Assembly (NCBI RefSeq): GCF_012933655.1
Contig: NZ_JABBJJ010000119.1
Coordinates: forward strand, 1 to 33,237
Length of the DNA stretch: 33,237 bases
Reading direction: 5' to 3'
Origin: Pyxidicoccus fallax
Lineage (GTDB): Bacteria; Myxococcota; Myxococcia; Myxococcales; Myxococcaceae
Shown: in pieces, positions 21,716 through 33,237 of the stretch
How the letters are laid out: every line of letters begins with the position of its first letter
Numbering within the stretch: position 1 is the first letter of the stretch
Position numbers and translations under genes: made by a program
The notes under the pieces: model-generated
Seen by the model: only the letters and a program-made list of their open reading frames with translations
Databases searched by the model: none
What the model was told of the DNA's origin: nothing

Positions 21716-22819
21716 TCACCTGCTCGCGAAGGAGATGGGGCGCGGATCGGAGCCCCGGATGCGCCAGCCCGTGTGGATGAACATCTGGCCTTCAATCCTG
21801 TCCAGCGTGATGGCGATGCCCATGCGCTCGTGGGAGGTCTCGGCGGTTTCGAGTTCAAGATGTTGCTCGCTCACCCGGTTGAGCAGGTCGACGAGCTGGC
21901 GGGAGTAGCCTTCCTCCGACTGGATGATGAGCCACTGCTTCATCCCGCGAACCCGCTGGGTGAGCACGTAGACCGTCAGGGACTTCAGCATCAGGTCGAA
22001 CGTCGAACGGGGCACCTCATCCGAGAGGTGATTGGAGCGCGCGTGGACGGGCTGGGGGGCGACGGGCGTGGGGGTCAATGAATTGACGCCCCGGGTATCT
22101 TTGTCCGTGAGCACCCTCATCCACGTGTCGATCTCGCCGGCAACAGTCTGCTTCTCCTTGGGAGAGTTCGCGACGAGGGCCTGGTCGTAGAGATCGCGGA
22201 ACGCTGCGGACACAGGGGGCGGGAGCCGGCCTCCAGCCCATTCGTAGGCTGCGGACTCCATCTTGCGCAGCTTCTTCGCCAGGTCTTCCTTGGAGATGTT
22301 GGCGGGAGGCGGCGGGGGCTCCTCCGGTGAAGCCGTCTGTTGCACTGGCAGCTGCTGCCGATATGCCGCGCGGAGTTCTTCGAAGTACTGCGTCAGGGTC
22401 TGGGAGGGATTCCGGATGGGAAGGATCGCGTCCGGTGCCCGCTCCAGCGCACGCCTGAATGCGGCCTCCGCGATGCGCGCGTCCTCGGACTGAGGGCCGT
22501 TGGGCTTGCCCTGGCTGAGTCTGTAGTGCAGGACGCCTTTCATCAGATCCAGCCAGAGGCGTTCCCGGTCGGTGTTGGAGGTGAAGCGCTCCGCCCTGGG
22601 CAACATCTCGATCGCCGCCTCGAACTCCAGGGCGTCGTACTGACGAGCGATTCTCGGGATGAAGCGGTTGGGGCTCTTGGGAAAGGTCGTCTCGGCGCCC
22701 GCGGCGTGAGCTGTGAGCGCGCAGCCGCTGAGTGCCATCACGATCAGGACGGGGGCCATCCGGACGAGGCGCTGATGCCTCTGGGGGAGACATCCGCCGG
22801 TGGAAGATGGGATCTTCAT
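21716..22819 (-). CDS. Predicted lipoprotein downstream of the PEGA kinase
   Basis: About 367 aa, no recognised family. The N-terminus has a signal sequence ending in lipobox LSGC (MAPVLIVMALSGC). The mature part looks helical, with a TPR-like stretch (YDALEFEAAIEMLPRAERF, LMKGVLHYRLSQGK, AEAAFRRALERAPDA), a Pro-rich segment (EEPPPPPANISKEDLAKKL) and a C-terminal helical domain. The ATG at 22819 is one of several possible starts (GTG 22837 or the ATG preceding the signal); none has a strong ribosome site. It follows the kinase gene by 48 bp on the same strand, so it may be a substrate or partner of that kinase. Confidence 0.68.
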   Translation of the reverse strand: MKIPSSTGGCLPQRHQRLVRMAPVLIVMALSGCALTAHAAGAETTFPKSPNRFIPRIARQYDALEFEAAIEMLPRAERFTSNTDRERLWLDLMKGVLHYRLSQGKPNGPQSEDARIAEAAFRRALERAPDAILPIRNPSQTLTQYFEELRAAYRQQLPVQQTASPEEPPPPPANISKEDLAKKLRKMESAAYEWAGGRLPPPVSAAFRDLYDQALVANSPKEKQTVAGEIDTWMRVLTDKDTRGVNSLTPTPVAPQPVHARSNHLSDEVPRSTFDLMLKSLTVYVLTQRVRGMKQWLIIQSEEGYSRQLVDLLNRVSEQHLELETAETSHERMGIAITLDRIEGQMFIHTGWRIRGSDPRPISFASR

Positions 22820-22867
22820 TGAGAGATGGGCGGGCACTGTCAGGGCACGTCGAAAACAGACGTAAAC

Positions 22868-25021
22868 TCAGGGCTTACAAAGCCAGACCTTGAAAGTCTT
22901 CTCTGGCGTGCACCTGGCCGAGAAGGTCTCCTTGGTGCGCGAGTGCTGGAGAGTCAGATGGTGTTCGCCTTCGTAGGTGCTCACTTCGGTATGCCCGTTC
23001 ACCATGATGTCATCCATCTTCTGGACGAGCAGTTCGTCGTTACGAGGGCGAAGGATGACCTTGCGTTTCTCGAACTGGAAATCGATGTCGAGCTTCTCGT
23101 TCGCCGCCAGCTTCACGGTCTGCTTTCTGCTGAAGCGGTGGCCCTGGTGGATGCCTCCGACAGAGATCCGCACCGCACCCGGCGCGACGGTGTACTCGAC
23201 AGGTGGCTTGCCGAGTCGGATGTTGTTGATGGTGACCTCTCCGGACAGGTTGGACTTCACCCGGATCACGGCACGCGCATCGGCGGCGTTGGCAACCTGC
23301 GTGGAAGGCGCGGGCTCGGGAGCCTCCGCTAGGTGCGAGGCGCTGGTGACTCCCGCGTCTGCCTCTAGAGGGATGGGAGATTCCGAGGATCCGGCGGAGG
23401 TTGGAGCCGCTGTGGCGGGGGCTGGAGTCGGAACCTGCTCGACGGCGACCTCTGGCTCCCGAGCCACGGGTTGGGGCGCGGGGGCGGTCGCGACGGGCTC
23501 GGCAGGAGCGGGGCTTTTCGCGGGCGGCTTGTTGTTCCCGACGACCGCGGAAGCAACGCCGAGCGTCAGGAATCCGAGCGCCGCGGGCGCCCACCATTTC
23601 AGGTTCCGCTGCATCCAGCCCTGTTGTGGCCTGAAGGCCTCCTCGTCGCCCTCCGTCACGGCCCTGGCGCGCGCGGGCGGCAGAGGCCTGGCGGCCGGTG
23701 GAGCCTTGGCCACCGGCGCGGGTCTGGCCACCGTTGGATGGGGCTTGGACACCGGCTGCGCGGGCTTGGGCACGACGGCCGGGGACCGGGGCTCCGCCGG
23801 GCGCGGGGAGGGGACCGCCTCTTCCTCGCGTGTGGCCGGCAGCGGACGGGCCCTGGGGAGCGGCGTGGCGGCTCGCGGCGGAGGCGGCGCCGGTAGCGGC
23901 GCGGTGACTGGAACGGTGACCTGCTTCGTCTCGACCTCGGTGACCTCGGGCGGAGGGCTCGGGGCCTCGACGGGAGGCTTGGAGGCACCGGGCGTGCGGT
24001 CGCGCCGCGTGACGACCGACTTCGGCGCCTCCATCTCGTTGTTCTCGAGCAACAGCCGGGGCTCGGGCGTCGTGGGAACGGACTCGTTCGCGGCTTCAGG
24101 CGGCAGGGGGCCGCTCATCTCCCGGACGAACGCGGCGATTTGAATCGCCCCCACCGGCTCGCTGTACAGGTACAGGAAGCGCTCGAGGTCGGCGTGGAAC
24201 TCGCGGCAGCTGCCGTAGCGCCGGTGGGGATGCTTGGCGAGCGCACGGGAGAGGATCTGCACCAGCTGCTCCGGCACGCCTTGTCGGAGGTCGCGGATGT
24301 CCGGGAGTGGCTCGTTGAGGACCGCCTGGATCAGCCGGGCGTCATTGTCGCTCCGGTAGGGGCGGCGGCCGGCGACCAGCTCGAACAGGACCACGCCGAG
24401 CGCGTAGATGTCCGTCCGCGCGTCGATGGGCTCGCCCAGCAGGTACTCCGGCGGCATGTAGGGGACCTTCCCCTTGAGGACACCGCTCTGGGTGCGCAGC
24501 CCCGCGGTGGTGGCCTTGGCGATGCCGAAGTCCAGGATCTTCAGGCCGCCCGTCTTGGAGACGAAGATGTTGTCGGGGCTGATGTCCCGGTGGATGAGGT
24601 TCAGCGGCTGACCCGTCGCGGAGTCCACGAGCTCGTGCGCGTAGGCCAATCCCTCGCAGGCCATGGAGAGCAGTCGCGCGCACAGGGGAAAGGCAATGGA
24701 AGTGCCCTGGTGCTTCGCACGCCGCTTCAGCGTGCGCAGGTCCACGCCGTCCACGTACTCCATGGCGATGAAGTACGAACCGCCCTCCATACCGAAGTCG
24801 AAGATCTGGACGATGTTGGCGTGGTTCAGCCGCGCGGCCAGCTTGGCCTCGGCCAGGAACATCTCGACGAACTGCGGATCCTCCGCGAGGTGCGGGAGGA
24901 TTCGCTTCACCACCAGGTGCTTCTCGAAACCCAGCGGCCCCGAGGACTTGGCGAGAAAGACTTCGGCCATGCCACCCGTCGCCAGCTTGCGCATCAGCTG
25001 GTATTTGCCCATCTGGTCCAA
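22868..25021 (-). CDS. Transmembrane Ser/Thr protein kinase with C-terminal PEGA domain
   Basis: 717 aa. An N-terminal Hanks-type kinase (7-275) has the Gly-rich loop LATGGMAEVFLA, Lys39, catalytic Asp147 in IHRDISPDN, DFG at 164-166, PYMPPE (187-192) and TDIYALGVVLFEL. A long Pro/Ala-rich linker (about 305-470) leads to a single transmembrane helix (about 477-495). Outside the membrane a Pro/Ala-rich stretch precedes a PEGA-type beta domain (584-640: VIRVKSNLSGEVTINNI ... YTVAPGAVRISV). Such kinases are abundant in myxobacteria and sense envelope or developmental cues. The start is TTG with GGAGG 8 bp upstream; an ATG at 25012 is an alternative. Upstream gap 25022-25280 is described separately. 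Confidence 0.9.
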   Translation of the reverse strand: MDQMGKYQLMRKLATGGMAEVFLAKSSGPLGFEKHLVVKRILPHLAEDPQFVEMFLAEAKLAARLNHANIVQIFDFGMEGGSYFIAMEYVDGVDLRTLKRRAKHQGTSIAFPLCARLLSMACEGLAYAHELVDSATGQPLNLIHRDISPDNIFVSKTGGLKILDFGIAKATTAGLRTQSGVLKGKVPYMPPEYLLGEPIDARTDIYALGVVLFELVAGRRPYRSDNDARLIQAVLNEPLPDIRDLRQGVPEQLVQILSRALAKHPHRRYGSCREFHADLERFLYLYSEPVGAIQIAAFVREMSGPLPPEAANESVPTTPEPRLLLENNEMEAPKSVVTRRDRTPGASKPPVEAPSPPPEVTEVETKQVTVPVTAPLPAPPPPRAATPLPRARPLPATREEEAVPSPRPAEPRSPAVVPKPAQPVSKPHPTVARPAPVAKAPPAARPLPPARARAVTEGDEEAFRPQQGWMQRNLKWWAPAALGFLTLGVASAVVGNNKPPAKSPAPAEPVATAPAPQPVAREPEVAVEQVPTPAPATAAPTSAGSSESPIPLEADAGVTSASHLAEAPEPAPSTQVANAADARAVIRVKSNLSGEVTINNIRLGKPPVEYTVAPGAVRISVGGIHQGHRFSRKQTVKLAANEKLDIDFQFEKRKVILRPRNDELLVQKMDDIMVNGHTEVSTYEGEHHLTLQHSRTKETFSARCTPEKTFKVWLCKP

Positions 25022-25144
25022 CGGGGAGTCCTCCGAACCACTTCAGCGGGGCCATGGGGGTGGCCCGGTGGCGGCGTCGTAGCAGAGCACGACGGGAGGG
25101 AACAATCGTCCGCTCTCGGGAACCGCGAGCAGCGCGAGGACTCG

Positions 25145-25216
25145 GGTCACTCTGGAGTCCAAGTGACCGGAATGCGTGACGGTTCAGTGAGTGAATGCCG
25201 GGTCTTGTATGACCCG
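25145..25216. repeat. Two inverted repeats in the kinase upstream region
   Basis: GGTCACT / AGTGACC (25145-25168, 10-nt loop) and CGGGTC / GACCCG (25199-25216, 6-nt loop) are both perfect. They lie between the stop of the 124-aa gene (25281) and the kinase start (25021). The second may terminate the gltBD operon; the first could be an operator. No further promoter is obvious in 25022-25280. Confidence 0.4.
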
Positions 25217-25280
25217 TCACTCTTGCAGCTTGAGTATCACGAGCGGAGGCAGGGCAGGGCGTGACGACGGGAGGATGCGC

Positions 25281-25655
25281 TCAGCTCCCGTTGGGCTCCA
25301 CCTCGACCAGGACGTTCGCCGAGTCGAAGTACAGGTAGTACCAGAGGAAACCCGCCTTGTAGAAAAGCACCGGCCCCTCGGCCGGCGCCGTCTTCCGGCA
25401 CGGGAAGCTCGGTAGCAGGCGGCAGTGGAACTCTTCCTTCGTCCACCGGTGGATCGGAGCACCCAGCTCACGCTCCACCTGCTGGAGGGGCTTCCCCACG
25501 CGCGCCTTCATGCGCCAGTGGGGCAGCACGGTGACGGCGGCCACGGAAACCCCGATGAGCGCGAGGATGCCGAAGAGCCACGCGGCCCTCCGCTTGCGTC
25601 GTTGAATCAGCTCCTGCTCCGTGAACAACCGCGCCTCCAGTGCCGCACGTTCCAT
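25281..25655 (-). CDS. Membrane-anchored SmpA/OmlA-like small protein
   Basis: 124 aa: a charged N-terminus (ERAALEARLFTEQELIQRRKRR), one transmembrane helix (about 25-46) and an exported domain resembling the SmpA/BamE-like fold in the pattern VGKPLQQVERELGAP ... LFYKAGFLWYYLYFDSANVLVEVEP. Two cysteines (LSF-type CRLLPSFPC) could pair. The ATG shares its A with the gltD stop (TGATG), so it is translationally coupled to glutamate synthase; whether this is functional or just tight packing is unclear. The family link is from shape only. Confidence 0.65.
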   Translation of the reverse strand: MERAALEARLFTEQELIQRRKRRAAWLFGILALIGVSVAAVTVLPHWRMKARVGKPLQQVERELGAPIHRWTKEEFHCRLLPSFPCRKTAPAEGPVLFYKAGFLWYYLYFDSANVLVEVEPNGS

Positions 25656-27115
25656 CAGAACGCGCAGTCTACTCCCTTCGTCGGCAACACCGAGCGCTGC
25701 CCCGAGAGGTACGCGTCCACCGCCTTCGCCGCCTCACGGCCATCCGACAGCGCCCAGACGATGAGGCTCGCTCCGCGGCTGGCATCCCCCGCGCAGAACA
25801 CCCCGTCCGCCGTGGTGGCGAAGCGCGCGTCCACCTGCACGGTGCCACGTGGGGTCAGCTTCACCCCCAGCTCCTCCGTCAGCCGCCCCGGCTCCGGCCC
25901 CGTGAAGCCCATGGCCAGCACCAGCAGGTCCACCCCGAATGTCACTTCGGACCCGGGCACCTCCACCATGCGCGGCAGGCTCCCATGCTCGCGGTTCAGC
26001 TCCACCCGCACCGCGTGTAGCGCCTGAAGCCGCCCGTCGCTCCCGTCCAGCCGCTTCGTCAGGAGCGCGAACTCCCGCGCGCCGCCTTCCTCCTGGCTCG
26101 ACGACGTGCGGAACACCACCGGCCACTTCGGCCACGGATTGCCGGACGCGCGCGCCATGGGCGGCGCCGGCATCAGCTCCACCTGGGTGACGCTCGCCGC
26201 GCCCTGCCGCAGCGCCGTGCCCAGGCAGTCCGAGCCCGTGTCGCCACCGCCGAGAATCACCACCCGCCGTCCCGCCGCGTCCAGCCGCGCGTCCTTCTCG
26301 CGCTGGCCCGCCACGAGCTGGTTCTGGTGCTCCAGGAACTCCATCGCCTGCACCACGCCGGCCAGCTCGCGCCCCGGCACCTCCAGCTCCCTCGGCCGCC
26401 GCGCGCCCATGGCCAGCACCAGCGCGTCATGCTTCGCGCGCAGCTCGCGGAAGCTCACGGCCCCGCCCACGTCCACGCCGTTGACGAAGGTGATGCCCTC
26501 CGCCTCCATGATGGCCAGCCGCCGGTCCAGTACCGACTTCTCCAGCTTGAAGTCGGGGATGCCGTAGCGCAGCAGCCCGCCGGGCCGCGCGTCGCGCTCG
26601 TACACGGTAACGGTGTGCCCGGCCGCGTTGAGCTGCGCCGCCGCCGCCAGCCCCGCGGGGCCCGAGCCCACCACGCCCACCGTGCGCCCCGTGCGCCGCG
26701 CCGGAGGCCGGGGCTTCACCCAGCCCTCCGCGAAGGCCCGCTCCGCGATTTCCTTCTCCATCTGCTCGATGGTCACCGCGTCCCGGTCGATGGCCAGCAC
26801 GCACGCCGCCTCGCAGGGCGCGGGGCACAGCCGTCCCGTCATCTCCGGGAAGCCGTTGGTGCGGCTGAGCAGCTCGTATGCCTCGCGCCAGCGGCCCCGG
26901 TACACGGCCTCGTTGAAGTCGGGGATGAGGTTCCCCAAGGGACAGCCCTGGTGGCAGAAGGGCACGCCACAGTCCATGCACCGGCCCGCCTGGCGCTTCG
27001 CCTCCTCCGGCGCCAGCGGCAGGGCGAACTCGTTCCAGTCCCCGAGCCGCTCCTGCTTCTCCCGCTTGAGCACGGGCACGCGGGGCCACTCCATGAATCC
27101 CGTCGGCTTTCCCAT
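25655..27115 (-). CDS. gltD: Glutamate synthase small subunit
   Basis: 486 aa NADPH-dependent flavoprotein that passes electrons to the large subunit for glutamate formation from 2-oxoglutarate and glutamine-derived ammonia. It has N-terminal 4Fe-4S cysteines in GRCMDCGVPFCHQGCP (Cys46, 49, 54, 58) and CPAPCEAAC (97, 101, 105). The FAD motif GVVGSGPAGLAA is at about 147-158, the NADPH motif VILGGGDTGSD at about 286-296, and the closing GDASRGASLIVWA is typical. The start is ATG 27115, 2 bp after the gltB stop; the open frame to 27382 overlaps gltB. Full length for the family. Confidence 0.96.
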   Translation of the reverse strand: MGKPTGFMEWPRVPVLKREKQERLGDWNEFALPLAPEEAKRQAGRCMDCGVPFCHQGCPLGNLIPDFNEAVYRGRWREAYELLSRTNGFPEMTGRLCPAPCEAACVLAIDRDAVTIEQMEKEIAERAFAEGWVKPRPPARRTGRTVGVVGSGPAGLAAAAQLNAAGHTVTVYERDARPGGLLRYGIPDFKLEKSVLDRRLAIMEAEGITFVNGVDVGGAVSFRELRAKHDALVLAMGARRPRELEVPGRELAGVVQAMEFLEHQNQLVAGQREKDARLDAAGRRVVILGGGDTGSDCLGTALRQGAASVTQVELMPAPPMARASGNPWPKWPVVFRTSSSQEEGGAREFALLTKRLDGSDGRLQALHAVRVELNREHGSLPRMVEVPGSEVTFGVDLLVLAMGFTGPEPGRLTEELGVKLTPRGTVQVDARFATTADGVFCAGDASRGASLIVWALSDGREAAKAVDAYLSGQRSVLPTKGVDCAF

Positions 27116-27117
27116 GG

Positions 27118-31683
<4,566 letters not shown>

Positions 31684-32100
31684 CAACTTCCCCCTTTCCC
31701 GCTTTACGCGGGAGGTCATGGTTGTAACGCGCCACGCTAACGCGGCGCGTTGGGTTGCGTAAAGGAAGGTAGGTACGGGGGAAAGTCGGGTGGGATGCCG
31801 AGTAACCTGGCCGACCTTGGACAAGGTGAGGGCGTCTGCTGCCGGGCACTCGCGAGCTGCCGCCCCGGACGCGGGGCACAGTGCGAGTGTCGGGCGCTCT
31901 ACAGTCCCCGGTGGCGACGCATTCCGGGGGGATTGGCGAGGCCGGTTCCCCGGCTGGCGTCACCGCCACGCCGCGCCAGGAGCGCTCGTCGGCTCGGGCT
32001 CTCCCGGGCGCTGGCCTCGCGAATGGCGCTGGTGCGGTGGCGCGCCCTGTTCTAGGCAGGCGCGCGCGTCAACGTCATGCGCCGCCGCGAGGAGTGCTCC
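31684..32100. promoter_or_regulatory. Divergent intergenic region between gltB and the NUDIX gene
   Basis: 417 bp without a gene. It holds a stem TCCCGC/GCGGGA (31697-31713), a perfect stem AACGCGCC/GGCGCGTT with 8-nt loop (31726-31749), and a 6-2-6 dyad ACCTTG-GA-CAAGGT (31814-31827). The first two would lie in the gltB leader or promoter, and the third could be an operator. No convincing sigma70 promoter was read. Small open frames here are shadows. Confidence 0.45.
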
Positions 32101-32589
32101 ATGCCCTACACCCCCATCATCGGCACGCTGGGCTACGTGATGTCGCCGGACCGGCAGCGGGTGCTGCTCATCCACCGCAACGCGCGGCCGGATGACGCGC
32201 ACTACGGCAAGTTCAACGGCCTGGGCGGGAAGATGGACCGCGACGAGGACGTGGCCGCGTGCATGCGCCGCGAGATTCGCGAGGAGGCCGGCATCGAGTG
32301 CGTGGAGATGGTGCTGCGCGGCACCATCTCCTGGCCCGGCTTCGGCAAGCAGGGCGAGGACTGGCTCGGCTTCATCTTCCGGATTGAGCGCTTCGAGGGC
32401 ACGCCACTGGAGCGCAACCCGGAGGGCTCGCTGTCCTGGGTGCCGGTGGTGGACATTCCCCGACTGAACCTGTGGGACGGGGACCGGCACTTCCTGCCGC
32501 TCGTCTTCGACGCGGACCCCCGGCCCTTCCACGGCGTCATGCCCTACGCCGGGGGCCGCGCGGTGAGCTGGTCCTACACCCGTTTGTAG
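32101..32589 (+). CDS. NUDIX hydrolase (8-oxo-dGTP diphosphatase-like)
   Basis: 162 aa. A full NUDIX box, GX5EX7REUXEEXGU, spans Gly43 to Ile65 (GGKMDRDEDVAACMRREIRE followed by EAGI), which binds Mg or Mn and hydrolyses nucleoside diphosphate-X substrates. The start (IIGTLGYVMSPDRQRVLLIHRN) and WPGFGKQGEDWLGFIF resemble MutT/YtkD-type sanitising enzymes for oxidised nucleotides; other X substrates cannot be excluded. The ATG at 32101 has GAGGAG 8 bp upstream; the frame from 32077 begins upstream of that site. Confidence 0.9.
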   Translation: MPYTPIIGTLGYVMSPDRQRVLLIHRNARPDDAHYGKFNGLGGKMDRDEDVAACMRREIREEAGIECVEMVLRGTISWPGFGKQGEDWLGFIFRIERFEGTPLERNPEGSLSWVPVVDIPRLNLWDGDRHFLPLVFDADPRPFHGVMPYAGGRAVSWSYTRL

Positions 32590-32648
32590 GACGGTATCCG
32601 GGACTTGCGGGTCCTCCAGCCAACAGCTGCGCTGCGGGTATTCGGAGA

Positions 32649-32694
32649 CCTCATACACGGGGTACGCCCTATGAGGCTCACCCATTGACGGGTG
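32649..32694 (+). terminator. Pair of hairpins after the NUDIX gene
   Basis: A perfect 7-bp stem CCTCATA / TATGAGG (32649-32676), with an inner GGG/CCC pair, is followed at once by CACCC / GGGTG (32679-32694). They lie 60 bp beyond the stop and upstream of the Fur box of the next gene. No T run. Confidence 0.5.
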
Positions 32695-32728
32695 GCTCGC
32701 CGGGGGAGTATCCGTGTACTCGTGAAAG

Positions 32729-32747
32729 TGAGAACGATTCTCAATTT
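32729..32747 (+). promoter_or_regulatory. Fur box upstream of tonB
   Basis: TGAGAACGATTCTCAATTT contains the 7-1-7 Fur motif TGAGAAC-G-ATTCTCA (one mismatch in the dyad) typical of Gram-negative iron-regulated promoters. It ends 10 bp before the ATG at 32758, so iron-bound Fur would block transcription. Confidence 0.7.
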
Positions 32748-32757
32748 CGACTACCTG

Positions 32758-33237
32758 ATGGCAATAAGCGATGCCACCGCCTCGGTGGAGCGGGCCCGGC
32801 CACAGCCGGGGCTGTTCCGCATGGGCGAGGTGTCCTCGGGTGAGGGGCCGTGGGCGCGCTGGGGCGGGGCGGTGCTGCTCGCCGTGGTGGTGCACGCGGG
32901 GCTGCTGGGCGCGGGGCTGTCGCTCGCGGCCGCGCGGCCGGAGAAGGCCCCCACGCCGCCGGAGCCGGAGTTGGTGTTCCTCACCTTCGCGCCTCCGCCG
33001 CCCGCGCCCTCCGCGGGCGGAGCCTCCCAGCCCGTGGCGCAGAAAGCCCCCGCGACGCAGGCCCGCGCGCCGCGCCAGGTGGAGCGGAAGCTGACGCCGC
33101 CGGTGCCGAAGCCGGAGCCCGTGGAGACGAAGCCCGAGCCCGTGCCCGAGCCGCCCGTCGAGGTGGCCCAGCAGCCCGAGCCCGTGGAGACGCCGGCCGC
33201 CGAGCCGTCCGCGGTGGCGGGCAACGCGGGCGTCGGG
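32758..33237 (+). CDS. tonB: TonB energy-transducing protein (partial, cut by window edge)
   Basis: The first 160 codons of an open frame that runs off the window. A cytoplasmic N-terminus is followed by one transmembrane anchor (WGGAVLLAVVVHAGLLGAGL, with the His conserved in TonB anchors). Next come a PEPELVFLTFAPPPP segment and a long Pro/Glu/Lys-rich periplasmic spacer (PKPEPVETKPEPVPEPP). The C-terminal TonB domain is outside the window. TonB couples the proton-motive force to outer-membrane transport of iron-siderophores. Start: ATG 32758; ATG 32821 (MGEVSSG) in frame, or GTG 32722/32728 inside the Fur box, are alternatives, and none has a strong ribosome site. Confidence 0.82.
   Translation, partial: MAISDATASVERARPQPGLFRMGEVSSGEGPWARWGGAVLLAVVVHAGLLGAGLSLAAARPEKAPTPPEPELVFLTFAPPPPAPSAGGASQPVAQKAPATQARAPRQVERKLTPPVPKPEPVETKPEPVPEPPVEVAQQPEPVETPAAEPSAVAGNAGVG

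Overview
The window is high-GC DNA (GC-rich third positions, very long non-coding shadow frames on the opposite strand) from a Gram-negative delta-type bacterium, most likely a myxobacterium (Myxococcota, Myxococcus/Corallococcus type). Supporting signs are a Ser/Thr kinase with an HRDISPDN catalytic loop, Pro/Ala-rich linker and C-terminal PEGA domain, several lipoproteins, a TonB protein behind a Fur box, and large-subunit glutamate synthase. This assignment is inference from style and gene content.

Layout. 1-3275 (+): a NitT/TauT/NMT1-type ABC importer (ATPase, permease, lipoprotein-anchored binding protein) whose last gene overlaps, by ATGA, a Qnr-like pentapeptide-repeat protein; a 10-bp hairpin terminator follows. 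3326-6939 (-): a GH31 enzyme that reads as an alpha-1,4-glucan lyase rather than a glucosidase, followed by a 239-aa beta-rich partner. 7256-8465 (-): a TipA-like MerR regulator with a textbook 19-bp-spacer promoter, and a small membrane protein.

8613-19360: the centrepiece, a complete non-actinobacterial type II (aromatic) polyketide synthase locus arranged as two divergent operons. The minus operon encodes an SRPBCC-acyl-CoA ligase fusion, a muconolactone-isomerase-like protein and a muconolactone-isomerase-SRPBCC fusion. The plus operon encodes an alpha/beta-hydrolase without its nucleophile, a metal-dependent cyclase (kynurenine-formamidase fold), a didomain aromatase/cyclase, an ActIII-like ketoreductase, KS-alpha, chain-length factor, ACP, AcpS-type phosphopantetheinyl transferase and an 82-aa protein. 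The enzyme classes resemble those of the Photorhabdus anthraquinone (ant) locus, but the order, the fusions and the altered hydrolase are distinctive. The two SRPBCC fusions look like the two halves of a second didomain aromatase/cyclase distributed onto two partner proteins. The parts suffice for priming/activation, minimal-PKS chain building, reduction and cyclisation of an aromatic polyketide; no oxygenase, transporter or pathway-specific SARP is visible.

19350-25655 (-): housekeeping and surface genes: an unusual metallo-beta-lactamase-fold lipoprotein, Rnk, an LprI-like secreted protein, a Pro-rich lipoprotein and the PEGA Ser/Thr kinase, then a small membrane protein translationally coupled to gltD. 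25655-31683 (-): gltB-gltD glutamate synthase. 32101-32589 (+): a NUDIX hydrolase. 32758-end (+): the start of a tonB gene, cut by the window edge, with a Fur box directly upstream.
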